Source: an uncultured Sulfitobacter sp.
GTDB lineage: Bacteria; Pseudomonadota; Alphaproteobacteria; Rhodobacterales; Rhodobacteraceae
Length of the DNA: 64,000 nt
Assembly (NCBI RefSeq): GCF_947497275.1
Contig: NZ_CANMFS010000001.1
Span: 1 to 64,000 of the forward strand
Direction: 5' to 3'
Position 1 is the first letter of the stretch. Every line of letters starts with the position of its first letter. A program made the position numbers and the translations under genes. Under the pieces are notes generated by a model. The model was not told where the DNA came from. It did no database searches and worked only from the letters and a program-made list of their open reading frames with translations. Positions 43,839 to 53,113 of this stretch are shown piece after piece.

Positions 43839-44711
43839 CTACAGCATTCGACCTGCAATGGCGTCGAGCTTTGCCATCATGTCCGGATCACGGGCGTCGG
43901 GTTGTGTCAGGATCGCGTATTCCAGCGCCCGGTCACAACCATGCGGGCAGGCGGCGCGATCGGCGCCCAGAAGACCGGGCAGACGGCGGACCAGATCGCG
44001 CCCCTTGTCCGCGTTGCGCGTCAACGTCTCGATGATCCGGGTCACATCGACCTCGCCATGATCGGGGTGCCAGCTGTCATAGTCGGTTACCATTGCGACG
44101 GAAGCATAGCAAAGCTCTGCCTCGCGGGCGAGTTTGGCTTCGGGCATGTTGGTCATGCCGATCACATCCGCGCCCCAGTTCGCGCGGTACATCTTCGATT
44201 CCGCAAGCGTGGAGAATTGCGGCCCCTCCATCGCCAGATAGGTGCCGCCGCGGTGGGTTTTAATGCCGGAAGCCTTAGCCGCCGTCTCGCAGGCGTCCGA
44301 GAGGCGCGGGCAGGTGGGATGTGCGACGCTCACATGCGCCACGCAGCCGGGGCCGAAGAACGATTTCTCGCGGGCAAAGGTCCGGTCGATGAATTGGTCG
44401 ACGATGACGAAATCCCCCGGCGCCATTTCTTCGCGGAACGATCCGACGGCGGAAACGGAGATCACGTCGGTGCAGCCGATCCGCTTGAGCGCGTCGATGT
44501 TGGCGCGGTAGGGCACCGACGAGGGTGTGTGCACATGGCCGCGTCCGTGGCGCGGCAGAAACGCCATTTCCACACCGTCGAGACGCCCGGTCAGGATCGC
44601 ATCCGAGGGCGCACCCCATGGGGTCTGCACCGTGGTCCACTGCGCCTCCTGCATCCCCTCGATGTCGTAAATGCCGGAGCCGCCGATCACGGCGATTTTT
44701 GTGGATGTCAT
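43839..44711 (-). CDS. mtnP: S-methyl-5'-thioadenosine phosphorylase
   Basis: The 290-residue protein belongs to the PNP/MTAP family, splitting methylthioadenosine into adenine and 5-methylthioribose-1-phosphate. KIAVIGGSGIYDIEGM at the start, PRHGRGHVHTPSSVPYRANI, ISVSAVGSFREEM, GGTYLAMEGPQFSTLAES and GMTNMPEAKLAREAELCY are characteristic segments. The MTAP-type SVSAVGS and GMTN residues make it an MTA rather than a general purine nucleoside phosphorylase. The adenine produced can be used by apt encoded downstream. The start at 44711 gives MTSTKIAVIGGSG. Confidence 0.95.
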   Translation of the reverse strand: MTSTKIAVIGGSGIYDIEGMQEAQWTTVQTPWGAPSDAILTGRLDGVEMAFLPRHGRGHVHTPSSVPYRANIDALKRIGCTDVISVSAVGSFREEMAPGDFVIVDQFIDRTFAREKSFFGPGCVAHVSVAHPTCPRLSDACETAAKASGIKTHRGGTYLAMEGPQFSTLAESKMYRANWGADVIGMTNMPEAKLAREAELCYASVAMVTDYDSWHPDHGEVDVTRIIETLTRNADKGRDLVRRLPGLLGADRAACPHGCDRALEYAILTQPDARDPDMMAKLDAIAGRML

Positions 44712-44901
44712 GAAAGCCTCTCTTACTGCTTGAGGAGCCAGTCTGCCTTGGCTTGTATGAAGTGAAAAGCCCCTAAACCCGCTTTGCGGCGGCGGGAGTG
44801 CGTTGGGCTGATCCCCACCTGTCGGGGCGTCTTTCCTTTTCGCGCCCTATGCTCTAGGTGCAGCGACATACTTTACCCCCCACATCCTCGCAGGAGAGAT
44901 C

Positions 44902-46581
44902 ATGGCGCGCAGCATCTTTCGCAGCTTCACCGAGAACCTATCGCCCAAGAACCTCGAGATGACCGATCTGCGCTGGCACGGCGGCGAAGGGTTCAGCGGG
45001 GGCCGTTTGCGGATCGAGCTTTTGTCGGGGCTGACGGTGGCGCTGGCGCTGGTGCCCGAAGCGGTGGCTTTCGCCTTCGTTGCGGGTGTGCACCCGCTTG
45101 TCGGTCTGTACGCGGCATTTATCGTCGGGCTGATCACGGCGCTGATCGGGGGCCGTCCCGGCATGATTTCGGGGGCCACGGGCGCTTTGGCGGTGGTCAT
45201 GGTGGCGCTGGTGGCGCAGCACGGCGTCGAATACCTGTTCGCGACTGTTGTTCTTATGGGACTGCTGCAAATTTTCGCGGGGGTCATGAAGTGGGGCCGG
45301 TTCATGCGTCTGGTGCCGCATCCCGTGATGCTGGGCTTTGTGAATGGGCTGGCGATCGTGATTTTCCTGGCTCAGATGAGCCAGTTCAAGGTGCCGGGCA
45401 CCATGGTCGATACCGGGCACGGGATGGGCGGGGGCGAATGGCTTTCGGGCACGCCGCTGTTGTTGATGCTGGCCCTGGTCGCTGCGACGATGGCAATCAT
45501 CTGGGTGACGCCGCGCATCACCAAACTGGTGCCGGCGCCGCTTGCCGGTATCGGGATCGTGGCGGCGGTAGTCATCTTCACGGGAATGGAGGTGCCGCGC
45601 GTCGGTGATCTGGCCTCCATCAAGGGCGGTTTCCCCAGCTTTCACAATCCCTTCGGGACGGGCGAAGGCCTGTATGGTACAGCACTTGCGCCGCTGACGC
45701 TCGAGACATTTTACATTATTCTGCCCTACGCCGTGATCCTTGCGGCGATCGGCCTGATCGAAAGCCTTCTTACGCTCAATCTGGTCGGTGACATGACAAA
45801 CCAGCGGGGCGGTGCCAGCCAGGAATGTGTGGCGCAGGGTGTCGCCAACACCGTCACCGGATTTTTCGGCGGCATGGGTGGCTGCGCGATGATCGGTCAG
45901 TCCATGATCAACGTGAAATCGGGCGGGCGCACGCGTGTTGCGGGGATCGCGGCTGCGGTTTTCTTGCTGCTGTTCATTCTGATCGGCTCGCCGGTGATCG
46001 AACTCATTCCGCTGGCAGCATTGGTGGGTGTGATGTTCATGGTTGTCATCGGTACATTCGCGTGGAACTCGCTGACGATCCTTCGCAAAGTCCCCCTGAT
46101 GGACGCTTTCGTGATCTTGCTGGTCACGGTTGTCACGGTCTACGAAGATCTGGCTGTCGCCGTGGTCGTCGGCGTAATCGTCAGCGCGCTGGCCTATGCG
46201 TGGAACAATGCGCGCCGTATCCATGCGAAAACCTACATCTCGCCTGAAGGGGCGAAAGTCTATCAGGTGCAGGGGCCCCTGTTCTTCGGTTCGTCCGAGG
46301 GATTTGCGGAGCTGTTCAATGTACAGGGCGACCCCGCTGAGGTCATCGTGGATTTCGCCGATAGCCGTGTGGTGGACCAGTCCGCACTGCAAGCCATCGA
46401 AACGATGGCTGGGAAATACGAGGCGGCGGGCAAGCGGTTGCAGTTGCGCCATCTCAGCCGCGATTGCCACGCCTTGCTGACGAAGGCAGGGCACCTCATG
46501 GTCGATAGTGACGATGATCCGGAATACCAGCTTGCGGTGAACTATCAGGTGCGCACGGGGGTCCTGGGGGGCGGCCACTAA
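44902..46581 (+). CDS. SulP family inorganic anion transporter
   Basis: This 559-residue protein has about ten to twelve membrane helices starting near residue 45, then a C-terminal STAS domain (about 450-545, with EVIVDFADSRVVDQSALQAI). The transport signature VALALVPEAVAFAFVAGVHP is the phosphate/sulfate-permease-like repeat of SulP proteins. Ions carried by relatives include sulfate, bicarbonate and nitrate; the substrate is unknown here. The start at 44902 gives MARSIFRSFTENLSPKNLEM, with a GGAGAG site upstream. Confidence 0.93.
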   Translation: MARSIFRSFTENLSPKNLEMTDLRWHGGEGFSGGRLRIELLSGLTVALALVPEAVAFAFVAGVHPLVGLYAAFIVGLITALIGGRPGMISGATGALAVVMVALVAQHGVEYLFATVVLMGLLQIFAGVMKWGRFMRLVPHPVMLGFVNGLAIVIFLAQMSQFKVPGTMVDTGHGMGGGEWLSGTPLLLMLALVAATMAIIWVTPRITKLVPAPLAGIGIVAAVVIFTGMEVPRVGDLASIKGGFPSFHNPFGTGEGLYGTALAPLTLETFYIILPYAVILAAIGLIESLLTLNLVGDMTNQRGGASQECVAQGVANTVTGFFGGMGGCAMIGQSMINVKSGGRTRVAGIAAAVFLLLFILIGSPVIELIPLAALVGVMFMVVIGTFAWNSLTILRKVPLMDAFVILLVTVVTVYEDLAVAVVVGVIVSALAYAWNNARRIHAKTYISPEGAKVYQVQGPLFFGSSEGFAELFNVQGDPAEVIVDFADSRVVDQSALQAIETMAGKYEAAGKRLQLRHLSRDCHALLTKAGHLMVDSDDDPEYQLAVNYQVRTGVLGGGH

Positions 46582-46763
46582 GTATCGCCGCTGGCGAGGC
46601 TTGGCCGGCCTCGGATGTGGGTGTTCCGGAAAATTATGCACGTGTTTGATACAATTTGGATCTGATCGACAGAATTGTGCCGCAATGTGGTCCAATCAAT
46701 GTGCGTTTGGTCGGTCAGAACGATCAAATGCGCGATGCAGATGATCTGAACAAGGCCCGATCC

Positions 46764-47978
46764 ATGAGAACATATCCCATCCCCTTCAACGAAGAGGCCC
46801 GCGTGGGCGCCGTGCGCGCCGTGCCGGGTCTGACGCCTGAAAATGAGCCGGTGTTCGACGCCATCTGCCGCGCGGTTGCAACCGTCTTTGATTGCCCCAT
46901 AGCCCATATCAGTGTGGTCGAGGAAAGCAGCCAATGGTACAAATCGGTCGTCGGGATTGATCTGCCCGAAATGCCCAAGGACAGCTCTTTCTGCACGCAT
47001 ACGATCATGTCGGAACAACCGATGATCATCCCCGATCTGAGCCTTCACCCAAAGTTCTGCGACCATCCGATGGTTGTCGAGGGCGGACCGCAGGCGCGGT
47101 TTTATGCGGGCGTGCCTCTGGTGCTTTCCTCAGGCTTCCGGTTCGGCAGCCTTTGTGTGCTTGACGTGAAGCCACATTCAGCACCGACGCAAAAAGAGAT
47201 ACGCATTCTCGAGGATCTGGGACAGTCCGTCGTGGCGGCGCTTGAGCGAGCGCCCGCACAGCCCGCCGCCGATGTGGCGACGGTTGCGCACACGAATTTC
47301 CTTACGCTGGTGGGGCATGAACTGCGCACGCCGCTGACGGTCATGCAAGGTGCGCTGCGTCTGTTGGAGGCGCGGCTTGCGGATCCTTTGGATCAAAAGC
47401 TGGCGGGCAGCGCCCATCGCGCAACGGAGCACCTGTCGAAGCTGATCAACACGATCCTGCACTTCAGCAATGTGACCACCGGAGAAGTGTTCCTGAACGA
47501 GGCGCCCGTTGATCTGGCTGCCATGGTCCGCGAATTGCATGAACACAACGTGCATTCCGTGGCTCAGCATGGAAAGGATTTCGCACCACCCGAATGTGAT
47601 GTCGTTGTTCCGGTGCTGGCGGACGCCGAACATATCCGGATTTGCATGACCGCACTTCTGCTCAACGCAATCGCTCACGGCGGTGATGCGATCCAGACGG
47701 CAGCGCGTCACGATGCGCACGGCAATGTGGAAATCACGGTCCGCGACAACGGACGGCTGGAGGATCACATAGACCTTGCCGAGCTCTACAAGCCTTTCAT
47801 CGTCGGCGGCAGCCTCGCACAGCGCAGCACCGACGGTGGTCTGGGACTGGGCCTGCCGCTTACCCGCAAGCTGGTGGAGTTGCACGGTGGCGAGTTCGAG
47901 GTGCACGCCGGTCAGGATACGACAACCGCCCTGATCCGTTTGCCACGCTGGCGGACCGAGGCGATCGTCAAACATTGA
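46764..47978 (+). CDS. GAF-domain sensor histidine kinase
   Basis: From the ATG at 46764 the protein has about 404 residues. An N-terminal GAF domain (about residues 20-160) includes CRAVATVFDCPIAHISVVEE and FYAGVPLVLSSGFRFGSLCV. It is followed by a HisKA domain with the H-box VGHELRTPLTVMQGAL and an HATPase_c domain ending LGLGLPLTRKLVELHGG. No membrane helix is present, so it is cytosolic. An upstream ATG (46728) in frame is possible. No response regulator gene is adjacent, making it an orphan kinase. The signal may be a light- or small-molecule-type ligand bound by GAF, but the sequence does not show which. Confidence 0.88.
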   Translation: MRTYPIPFNEEARVGAVRAVPGLTPENEPVFDAICRAVATVFDCPIAHISVVEESSQWYKSVVGIDLPEMPKDSSFCTHTIMSEQPMIIPDLSLHPKFCDHPMVVEGGPQARFYAGVPLVLSSGFRFGSLCVLDVKPHSAPTQKEIRILEDLGQSVVAALERAPAQPAADVATVAHTNFLTLVGHELRTPLTVMQGALRLLEARLADPLDQKLAGSAHRATEHLSKLINTILHFSNVTTGEVFLNEAPVDLAAMVRELHEHNVHSVAQHGKDFAPPECDVVVPVLADAEHIRICMTALLLNAIAHGGDAIQTAARHDAHGNVEITVRDNGRLEDHIDLAELYKPFIVGGSLAQRSTDGGLGLGLPLTRKLVELHGGEFEVHAGQDTTTALIRLPRWRTEAIVKH

Positions 47979-47994
47979 TACGGGACGCGGATCC

Positions 47995-48600
47995 TCAATC
48001 GTCGGGGCGGATGATTTCGAATATTTCGGTGACGCGGGTATAATCGCGGTATCCCAGACGGCTCAGCGGCTCGAAGGCCTTGAGATCGAAACGGCCCTCG
48101 CGGATGCAATCGTCGCGCAGGTGAACGCCAATGACCTCGCCGAAGCAGACGAAATTCGCCGCGCCCTTGATCTGCACGATCTGTGTCATACGACATTCGA
48201 GCGATGCCGGCGCGTCGGCGACACGGGGGCAATCGATCTGGTCGCACTGCGCTTTCGCGATCCCGGCGGCGGCGAATTCGTCGGTGCCGTGGGGCAGCGT
48301 CGCGGACGAGGCGTTCATCGCGTCGCGTGCGGCGTATTCCACGATGTTGACGCAGAACACGCCGGTCTCGCGGATATTGACCATGCTATCCTTGGTGCCG
48401 TCCACGTCGTCCTTCACCCCGGTCGAGGCGAACATCACCTGCGGCGGCGTATAGGCCACTCCGTTGAAGAAGGAATAGGGCGCGATGTTGTCACGACCCT
48501 GCGCGTCGCGGGTCGAGATCCAGCCAATGGGGCGGGGTGTCACGATGGCGTTGAAGGGGTTGTGCGGCAGGCCGTGGCCGTCGGCAGGACGATAGAACAT
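47995..48600 (-). CDS. flavin reductase-like protein (DIM6/NTAB family)
   Basis: The 201-residue protein matches flavin reductase-like FMN-binding split-barrel proteins. FNAIVTPRPIGWISTRDAQG (about 17-36), NIAPYSFFNGVAYTPPQVMF and INIRE-like TGVFCVNI stretches are typical. It probably binds FMN and reduces or transfers flavin; the substrate is unknown. It is convergent with the histidine kinase gene, 16 bases apart. Confidence 0.88.
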   Translation of the reverse strand: MFYRPADGHGLPHNPFNAIVTPRPIGWISTRDAQGRDNIAPYSFFNGVAYTPPQVMFASTGVKDDVDGTKDSMVNIRETGVFCVNIVEYAARDAMNASSATLPHGTDEFAAAGIAKAQCDQIDCPRVADAPASLECRMTQIVQIKGAANFVCFGEVIGVHLRDDCIREGRFDLKAFEPLSRLGYRDYTRVTEIFEIIRPDD

Positions 48601-48681
48601 CTATGGAATCTCCGTTGTGATTGAAGTCTGCGCTGGCGCTATGGTACGCCCCGTTCCAGCATAGACCGGAGCATCGCCACC

Positions 48682-49176
48682 TTGTACACCCTCGCGCCCG
48701 AAACAGCCGACGATCAATGGGAGGTCGAGGCGCTGTATGACACCTGTTTTGCGCCGGGGCGCACCGCGCTGTCGTCCTACCGTCTGCGCGAGGGGGTGCC
48801 GCCCGTTGCGGGGCTCAGCCTTGTCGCGCGAGATCTGGAGGCGATCATGGCGGGGGCGATCCGGTTCTGGCCGGTGCGGATCGGCGATGGGGCGCACGAT
48901 GCGCTTTTGCTGGGGCCGGTGGCGGTACATCCGACGCGGCAGGGCGAGGGGCTCGGCGCCCTGCTGATCCAGAGCGCCCTCGATCTGGCCGCGCCGCTAG
49001 GGTGGCAACGGGTGATGCTGGTTGGCGATGCACCCTATTACGGGCGCTACGGTTTTGAACGTCTTGATCGGGTGATCATGCCGCCGCCGACGAACCCCGA
49101 CCGCGTATTGGGCCGCGCGCTGGTCAGCGGGGCGTGGAATGGTGTTTACGGCGACGTGCAGCGTGTTGCACGTTGA
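48682..49176 (+). CDS. GNAT family N-acetyltransferase
   Basis: The 164-residue protein has the acetyl-CoA signature LLGPVAVHPTRQGEGLGALL (about 75-94) and VMLVGDAPYYGRYGFERLD at the C-terminal strand, as in small-molecule-type GNATs (YhbS-like). The start is TTG at 48682; ATG alternatives do not preserve the N-terminal YTLAPETADDQWEVEALYD. The substrate is unknown. Confidence 0.87.
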   Translation: MYTLAPETADDQWEVEALYDTCFAPGRTALSSYRLREGVPPVAGLSLVARDLEAIMAGAIRFWPVRIGDGAHDALLLGPVAVHPTRQGEGLGALLIQSALDLAAPLGWQRVMLVGDAPYYGRYGFERLDRVIMPPPTNPDRVLGRALVSGAWNGVYGDVQRVAR

Positions 49177-49221
49177 AAATGGGTCCGACCTCACCCACAT
49201 GAAAGGCAAAGAGGAAGCCTC

Positions 49222-49983
49222 ATGACCGAAACACAGCTGCCCGTTCCCCTCGACGTCGATGCCGAACTCGAAGCCATTGCCCGCCGCTACAGGGCGGCAG
49301 GCGGTGTCGGAATCAATGTGCTCAATATGATTGGAGGCAGGGCCGAGAACCTGCTCGACCGTTTGCCCGACAAGGTACGCGGACAGCTCGAAACTGCGAC
49401 TGTCAAGGCGCTTGATCATGCGATGAGTGCCGCGCACAACAGCCGCGCACGGGTACCGGATCAGGCGTCGTGGCTCAATACCGCCGTCGCAGCCGCGATG
49501 GGGGCTGCGGGCGGGGCAGGCGGCCTGCCGACCGCGCTGGCCGAACTGCCCGTCACCACGACGCTTTTGCTGCGTGTGATCGAGGGGGTCGCATCGGAAT
49601 ACGGCTTCGACACGGAGGCCGAAAACGTGCGCTTCGACTGTGTGCGGGTTTTTTCCGCGGCGGGTCCGCTGTCGGACGACGACGGATCTGATCTTGCATT
49701 CCTGACAGCTCGGCTCGCTCTGTCGGGCAAGGCAGTGCAGACGATTATTCACAAGGTAGCGCCACGTCTCGCTGTCGTGCTGGGGCAGAAGCTGGCTGCC
49801 CAGGCGGTGCCGGTTCTGGGTGCATTTGCAGGGGCGGCGACCAATTACGCCTATACCAGCTATTATCAGGACATGGCGCATGTGCATTTCGGACTGCGCA
49901 AGCTCGCCATCGAGGCGGATGTGTCGCCCGAGGAACTGAACCGGCGTCTGATGGAAAAGATGCGCGGAGTGCCGCGCGGCTAG
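49222..49983 (+). CDS. EcsC family protein
   Basis: The 253-residue protein has a long amphipathic, Ala-rich central part and resembles the EcsC family (about 140-240). DVDAELEAIARRYRAAGGVG at the N-terminus, TVKALDHAMSAAHNSRAR and AGGAGGLPTALAELPVTTTLL are matching segments. The family occurs as a protein associated with ABC transporters in Bacillus, but its biochemical role is unclear. The GAGGAAGC site lies just upstream of 49222. Confidence 0.8.
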   Translation: MTETQLPVPLDVDAELEAIARRYRAAGGVGINVLNMIGGRAENLLDRLPDKVRGQLETATVKALDHAMSAAHNSRARVPDQASWLNTAVAAAMGAAGGAGGLPTALAELPVTTTLLLRVIEGVASEYGFDTEAENVRFDCVRVFSAAGPLSDDDGSDLAFLTARLALSGKAVQTIIHKVAPRLAVVLGQKLAAQAVPVLGAFAGAATNYAYTSYYQDMAHVHFGLRKLAIEADVSPEELNRRLMEKMRGVPRG

Positions 49984-51059
49984 CGCCCTATGCTGCCGGG
50001 TGCGACAGTCGTTGCCTTGAGAACGGCAAAGCAGGTCTGGCCCACCTCAAGCGACATCTGTGCCACGGCGCGCCGCGTGATACGGGCAAGCAGGCGGTCC
50101 TCGCCGGCCCGAAGCGCGATCGCCGCGCCGGGACCGTCACCGGCACGGATATCCATAACGGTGACCGCCAGAATGTTCAGCGCACTAAGCCCCTCTGGCC
50201 GCGTACGCGCGAGCGTCACATCCTGTGCCATGACACGCAGTCGTACCCGGGCACCGACCGGCGCCACCACGCCCGGCAGATCGAGAGTGCCCGCGCTGAT
50301 TGCGAGACGCGTCAACCCGTCGTCGTTGTGATGCACCACACGCGCCTCGATCACGGCGCCGGCTTCGCGGACGCCCAGCAGCGGCACGTCGGCGGGATCG
50401 GACATGACCTCGCGCAGTGGTCCTTGCGCGGTAATCGCGCCGTTGTGCAACAGCACAAGCGTATCGGCCAGCCGTGCAATTTCATCGACTGCGTGGCTGA
50501 CGTAGAGAATCGGCAGGCCCAGCGGCCCGTCGCGCAAGTGTTCGAGAAAGGGCAGAATTTCCTGTTTGCGCGGGCCATCGAGGTTGGCCAGCGGCTCGTC
50601 CATCAGCAGCATCCGGGGGCCGCTGAGCAGCGCGCGTCCCAGTGCTACCCGCTGTTTTTCACCGCCTGACAAGGCGCTTGGGCGACGATCGAGCAGATGG
50701 ACAAGACCGAGCAGGTCGATCACCTCGGCGCGCGGTACGGCGGCGGGATCCGGCGCGTAACGGGTGCCGAAATCAAGATTCTGCGCGACGCTGAGGTGCG
50801 GAAACAGGCGCGCATCCTGGAAGACGGTGCCGAAGCGACGTTGGGACGCGGGAACGAAGATGCCGCGAGAGGTGTCCATCAGGACGGTGCCGCCCACCTC
50901 GAGAAAGCCGCAGTCGGGTCTCAAGAGACCTGCAACGGCCTTGACGACCGTACTTTTCCCCGCACCCGAGCGACCGAAAAGCGCTGTGACACCGCCCGGC
51001 GATTCAATCGAGACATTCAGGTCGAAGCCGTCGAAATGATGACGCACGCACAGCTTCAC
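49980..51059 (-). CDS. modC: molybdate ABC transporter ATP-binding protein ModC
   Basis: The 359-residue ABC ATPase has Walker A GRSGAGKST at 29-37, signature LSGGEKQRVALG, and Walker B LLMDEPLANLD. A C-terminal TOBE/MOP domain (about 285-355) with IGVREAGAVIEARVV-like strands is a molybdate/tungstate sensor. It starts with GTG at 51059, overlapping the modB stop by 4 bases (GTGA). The ModC energises ModB for molybdate uptake. The last bases of the gene overlap the end of the convergent EcsC gene. Confidence 0.96.
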   Translation of the reverse strand: MKLCVRHHFDGFDLNVSIESPGGVTALFGRSGAGKSTVVKAVAGLLRPDCGFLEVGGTVLMDTSRGIFVPASQRRFGTVFQDARLFPHLSVAQNLDFGTRYAPDPAAVPRAEVIDLLGLVHLLDRRPSALSGGEKQRVALGRALLSGPRMLLMDEPLANLDGPRKQEILPFLEHLRDGPLGLPILYVSHAVDEIARLADTLVLLHNGAITAQGPLREVMSDPADVPLLGVREAGAVIEARVVHHNDDGLTRLAISAGTLDLPGVVAPVGARVRLRVMAQDVTLARTRPEGLSALNILAVTVMDIRAGDGPGAAIALRAGEDRLLARITRRAVAQMSLEVGQTCFAVLKATTVAPGSIGR

Positions 51060-51748
51060 GACCGGTCCCCGATGCGCGCGGCGACGCGGCGGGCCAGCAT
51101 CTCGGACAGCAGCACGGCGCCCAGTGCCACGGTACACGACAACAGCGCCATCGCCGCCGCCGATCCTTCGCCACCGGGAATTTGCAGCGCCGTCCAGATA
51201 GCGATGGGCAGTGTCTGTGTCTCGCCGGGGATGTTGGCGACAAAGGTGATGGTCGCGCCGAACTCTCCCATCGCCTTGGCAAAGCCCAAGACCGCACCGG
51301 CAAGGATACCCGGCGTGATAAGAGGAAGAGTGACACGGATGAACACGCCCGCGCGCGATGCGCCAAGTGTGGCCGCGGCATCTTCGAGCTTGGGATCCAC
51401 CGCTTCGACAGCGAGACGCATCGCACGCACCATCAGCGGAAATCCCATGACAATTGCGGCCAGAACGGCACCGGTCCATTTGAATGCGAGCGTCAGCCCG
51501 ATGGCCTGAAGGCCGGCACCCAGCGGCGCGGCGGGACTGAACAGGGTCAACAGAACATAGCCGGTAACAACCGGCGGAAGGACCAGCGGAAGATGCACCA
51601 GCGCATTCAGCAGTGTCTTGCCCCAGAACTCCTTGCGCGCGAGGAGCCATGCGATCCATAGCGCCAACGGCACAGCGATCAGCGTGGCCCAGAGGGCAAC
51701 CCACAAGGACAGGCGCAGCGCGGCCCAGGCAGCGGCATCAAGGGTCAC
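51056..51748 (-). CDS. modB: molybdate ABC transporter permease ModB
   Basis: The 230-residue permease has about five helices and the EAA-type loop EDAAATLGASRAGVFIRVTLP. VTLPLITPGILAGAVLGFAKAMGEFG and FVANIPGETQTLPIAIWTAL are characteristic of ModB. It starts with GTG at 51748, overlapping modA by 4 bases. The long open frame upstream to 52252 is shadow coding over modA. Confidence 0.96.
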   Translation of the reverse strand: MTLDAAAWAALRLSLWVALWATLIAVPLALWIAWLLARKEFWGKTLLNALVHLPLVLPPVVTGYVLLTLFSPAAPLGAGLQAIGLTLAFKWTGAVLAAIVMGFPLMVRAMRLAVEAVDPKLEDAAATLGASRAGVFIRVTLPLITPGILAGAVLGFAKAMGEFGATITFVANIPGETQTLPIAIWTALQIPGGEGSAAAMALLSCTVALGAVLLSEMLARRVAARIGDRS

Positions 51749-52467
51749 GGTGCCACCGTAGCGAACCCGTGGCTGGCAAAGACGGCCGCAGCGCGATCGC
51801 TGCCAAGATAGTGCACGAAGGCGCGGCCGGCCTGCGTCACGGCGCCGGCCGGATAGCGGATCGGCGCGTGTGCATCGGAAGGCACGGTATAGACGATCTG
51901 GACCAGCGGTTCTGCAGTGGCATCGGAGGCATAAACAACGCCGAGCGGTGCAGCACCTTTCGCCACCAGCGCCAGCGCCGCCCGCACATTGTCCGTTTCG
52001 GCCAGATGCGGCAGCATTGCGTCCCACGCGCCGATCTGGCGCAGCCAGTCGCGGGCATAGCTGCCTGCGGGTACACCATCGCGTTGGCCCATCGCGAGAC
52101 GGCCGCCGGCCAGTGCGGCGACGATCTTCGACGCGTCCGGGGCATCCATCGCCGGCGCACCTGCGGGTGCGATGAGGACCAGCGTGCCGCTCGCCACATC
52201 GGCAAGGGTACCGTCGAGGATCAGCCCGCGTCCCAATAGCCATGTCGCCCAATCGCGGTGCGCCAGCACCACTGCATCGACGGGCGCACCCGCCGCGATC
52301 TGGCGTGCAAGCGTTCCCGACCCGCCGAACGAGAGCGTAACCCCGGCACCGAAGCCGTCCGCGATTTCCGTCAACGCGTCGCGCAGGCTGGCAGCGGCGA
52401 AAACAGTAATCGGCTGTGCGCAGGCAGGACCGCCGAGCAGGACAAGTATGAGGAAAAGGACGCGCAT
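51745..52467 (-). CDS. modA: molybdate-binding periplasmic protein ModA
   Basis: The 240-residue protein has a signal peptide (residues 1-18) followed by the binding domain with ITVFAAASLRDALTEIADGF, GGSGTLARQIAAGAPVDAVV and SYARDWLRQIGAWDAMLPHL. It captures molybdate (possibly tungstate) in the periplasm. It is the first gene of modABC, which is compactly overlapped (GTGA twice). No modE regulator is in the window, although a tungstate-type permease starts at 63775. Confidence 0.95.
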   Translation of the reverse strand: MRVLFLILVLLGGPACAQPITVFAAASLRDALTEIADGFGAGVTLSFGGSGTLARQIAAGAPVDAVVLAHRDWATWLLGRGLILDGTLADVASGTLVLIAPAGAPAMDAPDASKIVAALAGGRLAMGQRDGVPAGSYARDWLRQIGAWDAMLPHLAETDNVRAALALVAKGAAPLGVVYASDATAEPLVQIVYTVPSDAHAPIRYPAGAVTQAGRAFVHYLGSDRAAAVFASHGFATVAP

Positions 52468-52577
52468 ATCAGACGCGACTATCCGTCAAGTCTCGGGGCG
52501 CGGCAAGGGGTGGCTGGTCAGGCGAATGCAAACGGGGTACGTCTTGACCCGGGGAAAACGCCAGCGGAGCATCTGGT

Positions 52578-53054
52578 ATGACGAAACAACTGCCGATATC
52601 GCTTTACGGTGGCGCAAAGGGTAGCGCGCGCACGCAGTTTGCGGCGCTATGCTACCGTATCCGCAAGGGCGACGTGCAGGTGCTTTTGATTACCTCACGC
52701 AAGCGCAAACGCTGGATCGTGCCCAAAGGCTGGCCGATGGAGGGCAAGACCCCGGCGGCCAGCGCTTTGGTCGAAGCCTGGGAAGAAGCGGGGGTGAAGG
52801 GGGTCGCGAGTGATGCGTGCATCGGCGTCTATTCCTACGCCAAGATCGGGCTCGAGCAAGGCGGAGACGCGACGCCCTGTCTGGCGCTGCTCTATCCGGT
52901 ACGCGTTACATCGCTCAAGAACAACTTTCCCGAGGCGCGCGAGCGGCGCCGTATGTGGATGTCGCGCAAGAAGGCGGCAAAGCTGGTCCAGCACAAGGAA
53001 CTTGCCAAGCTGATTGTGGGGTTCAGGCCCCCCGAATGCGGTGGCCCGGCTTGA
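52578..53054 (+). CDS. NUDIX hydrolase
   Basis: The 158-residue protein has a Nudix box read as GKTPAASALVEAWEEAGVKG (about residues 55-74), in which the expected Arg before EE is Trp (EAWEEAG), as in a subset of diphosphoinositol-polyphosphate-type NUDIX proteins. TSRKRKRWIVPKGWPMEGKT upstream is typical of that subset. The substrate is unknown, perhaps a nucleoside diphosphate-linked compound or polyphosphate. Confidence 0.9.
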   Translation: MTKQLPISLYGGAKGSARTQFAALCYRIRKGDVQVLLITSRKRKRWIVPKGWPMEGKTPAASALVEAWEEAGVKGVASDACIGVYSYAKIGLEQGGDATPCLALLYPVRVTSLKNNFPEARERRRMWMSRKKAAKLVQHKELAKLIVGFRPPECGGPA

Positions 53055-53113
53055 CCATCGCGCGCGTGCGCCCCATCTTCGGAACAGTTCGGACCGCGAA
53101 AGGATGTACGTTC

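Noticed and set aside
44780..44840. Possible riboswitch or terminator upstream of the SulP gene
   Set aside because: Only a 4-bp GC stem and a T-rich stretch were visible; no conserved riboswitch core could be seen.
44938..46695. Minus-strand 585-codon frame opposite the SulP transporter
   Set aside because: Very His/Arg/Asp-rich antisense of the real gene.
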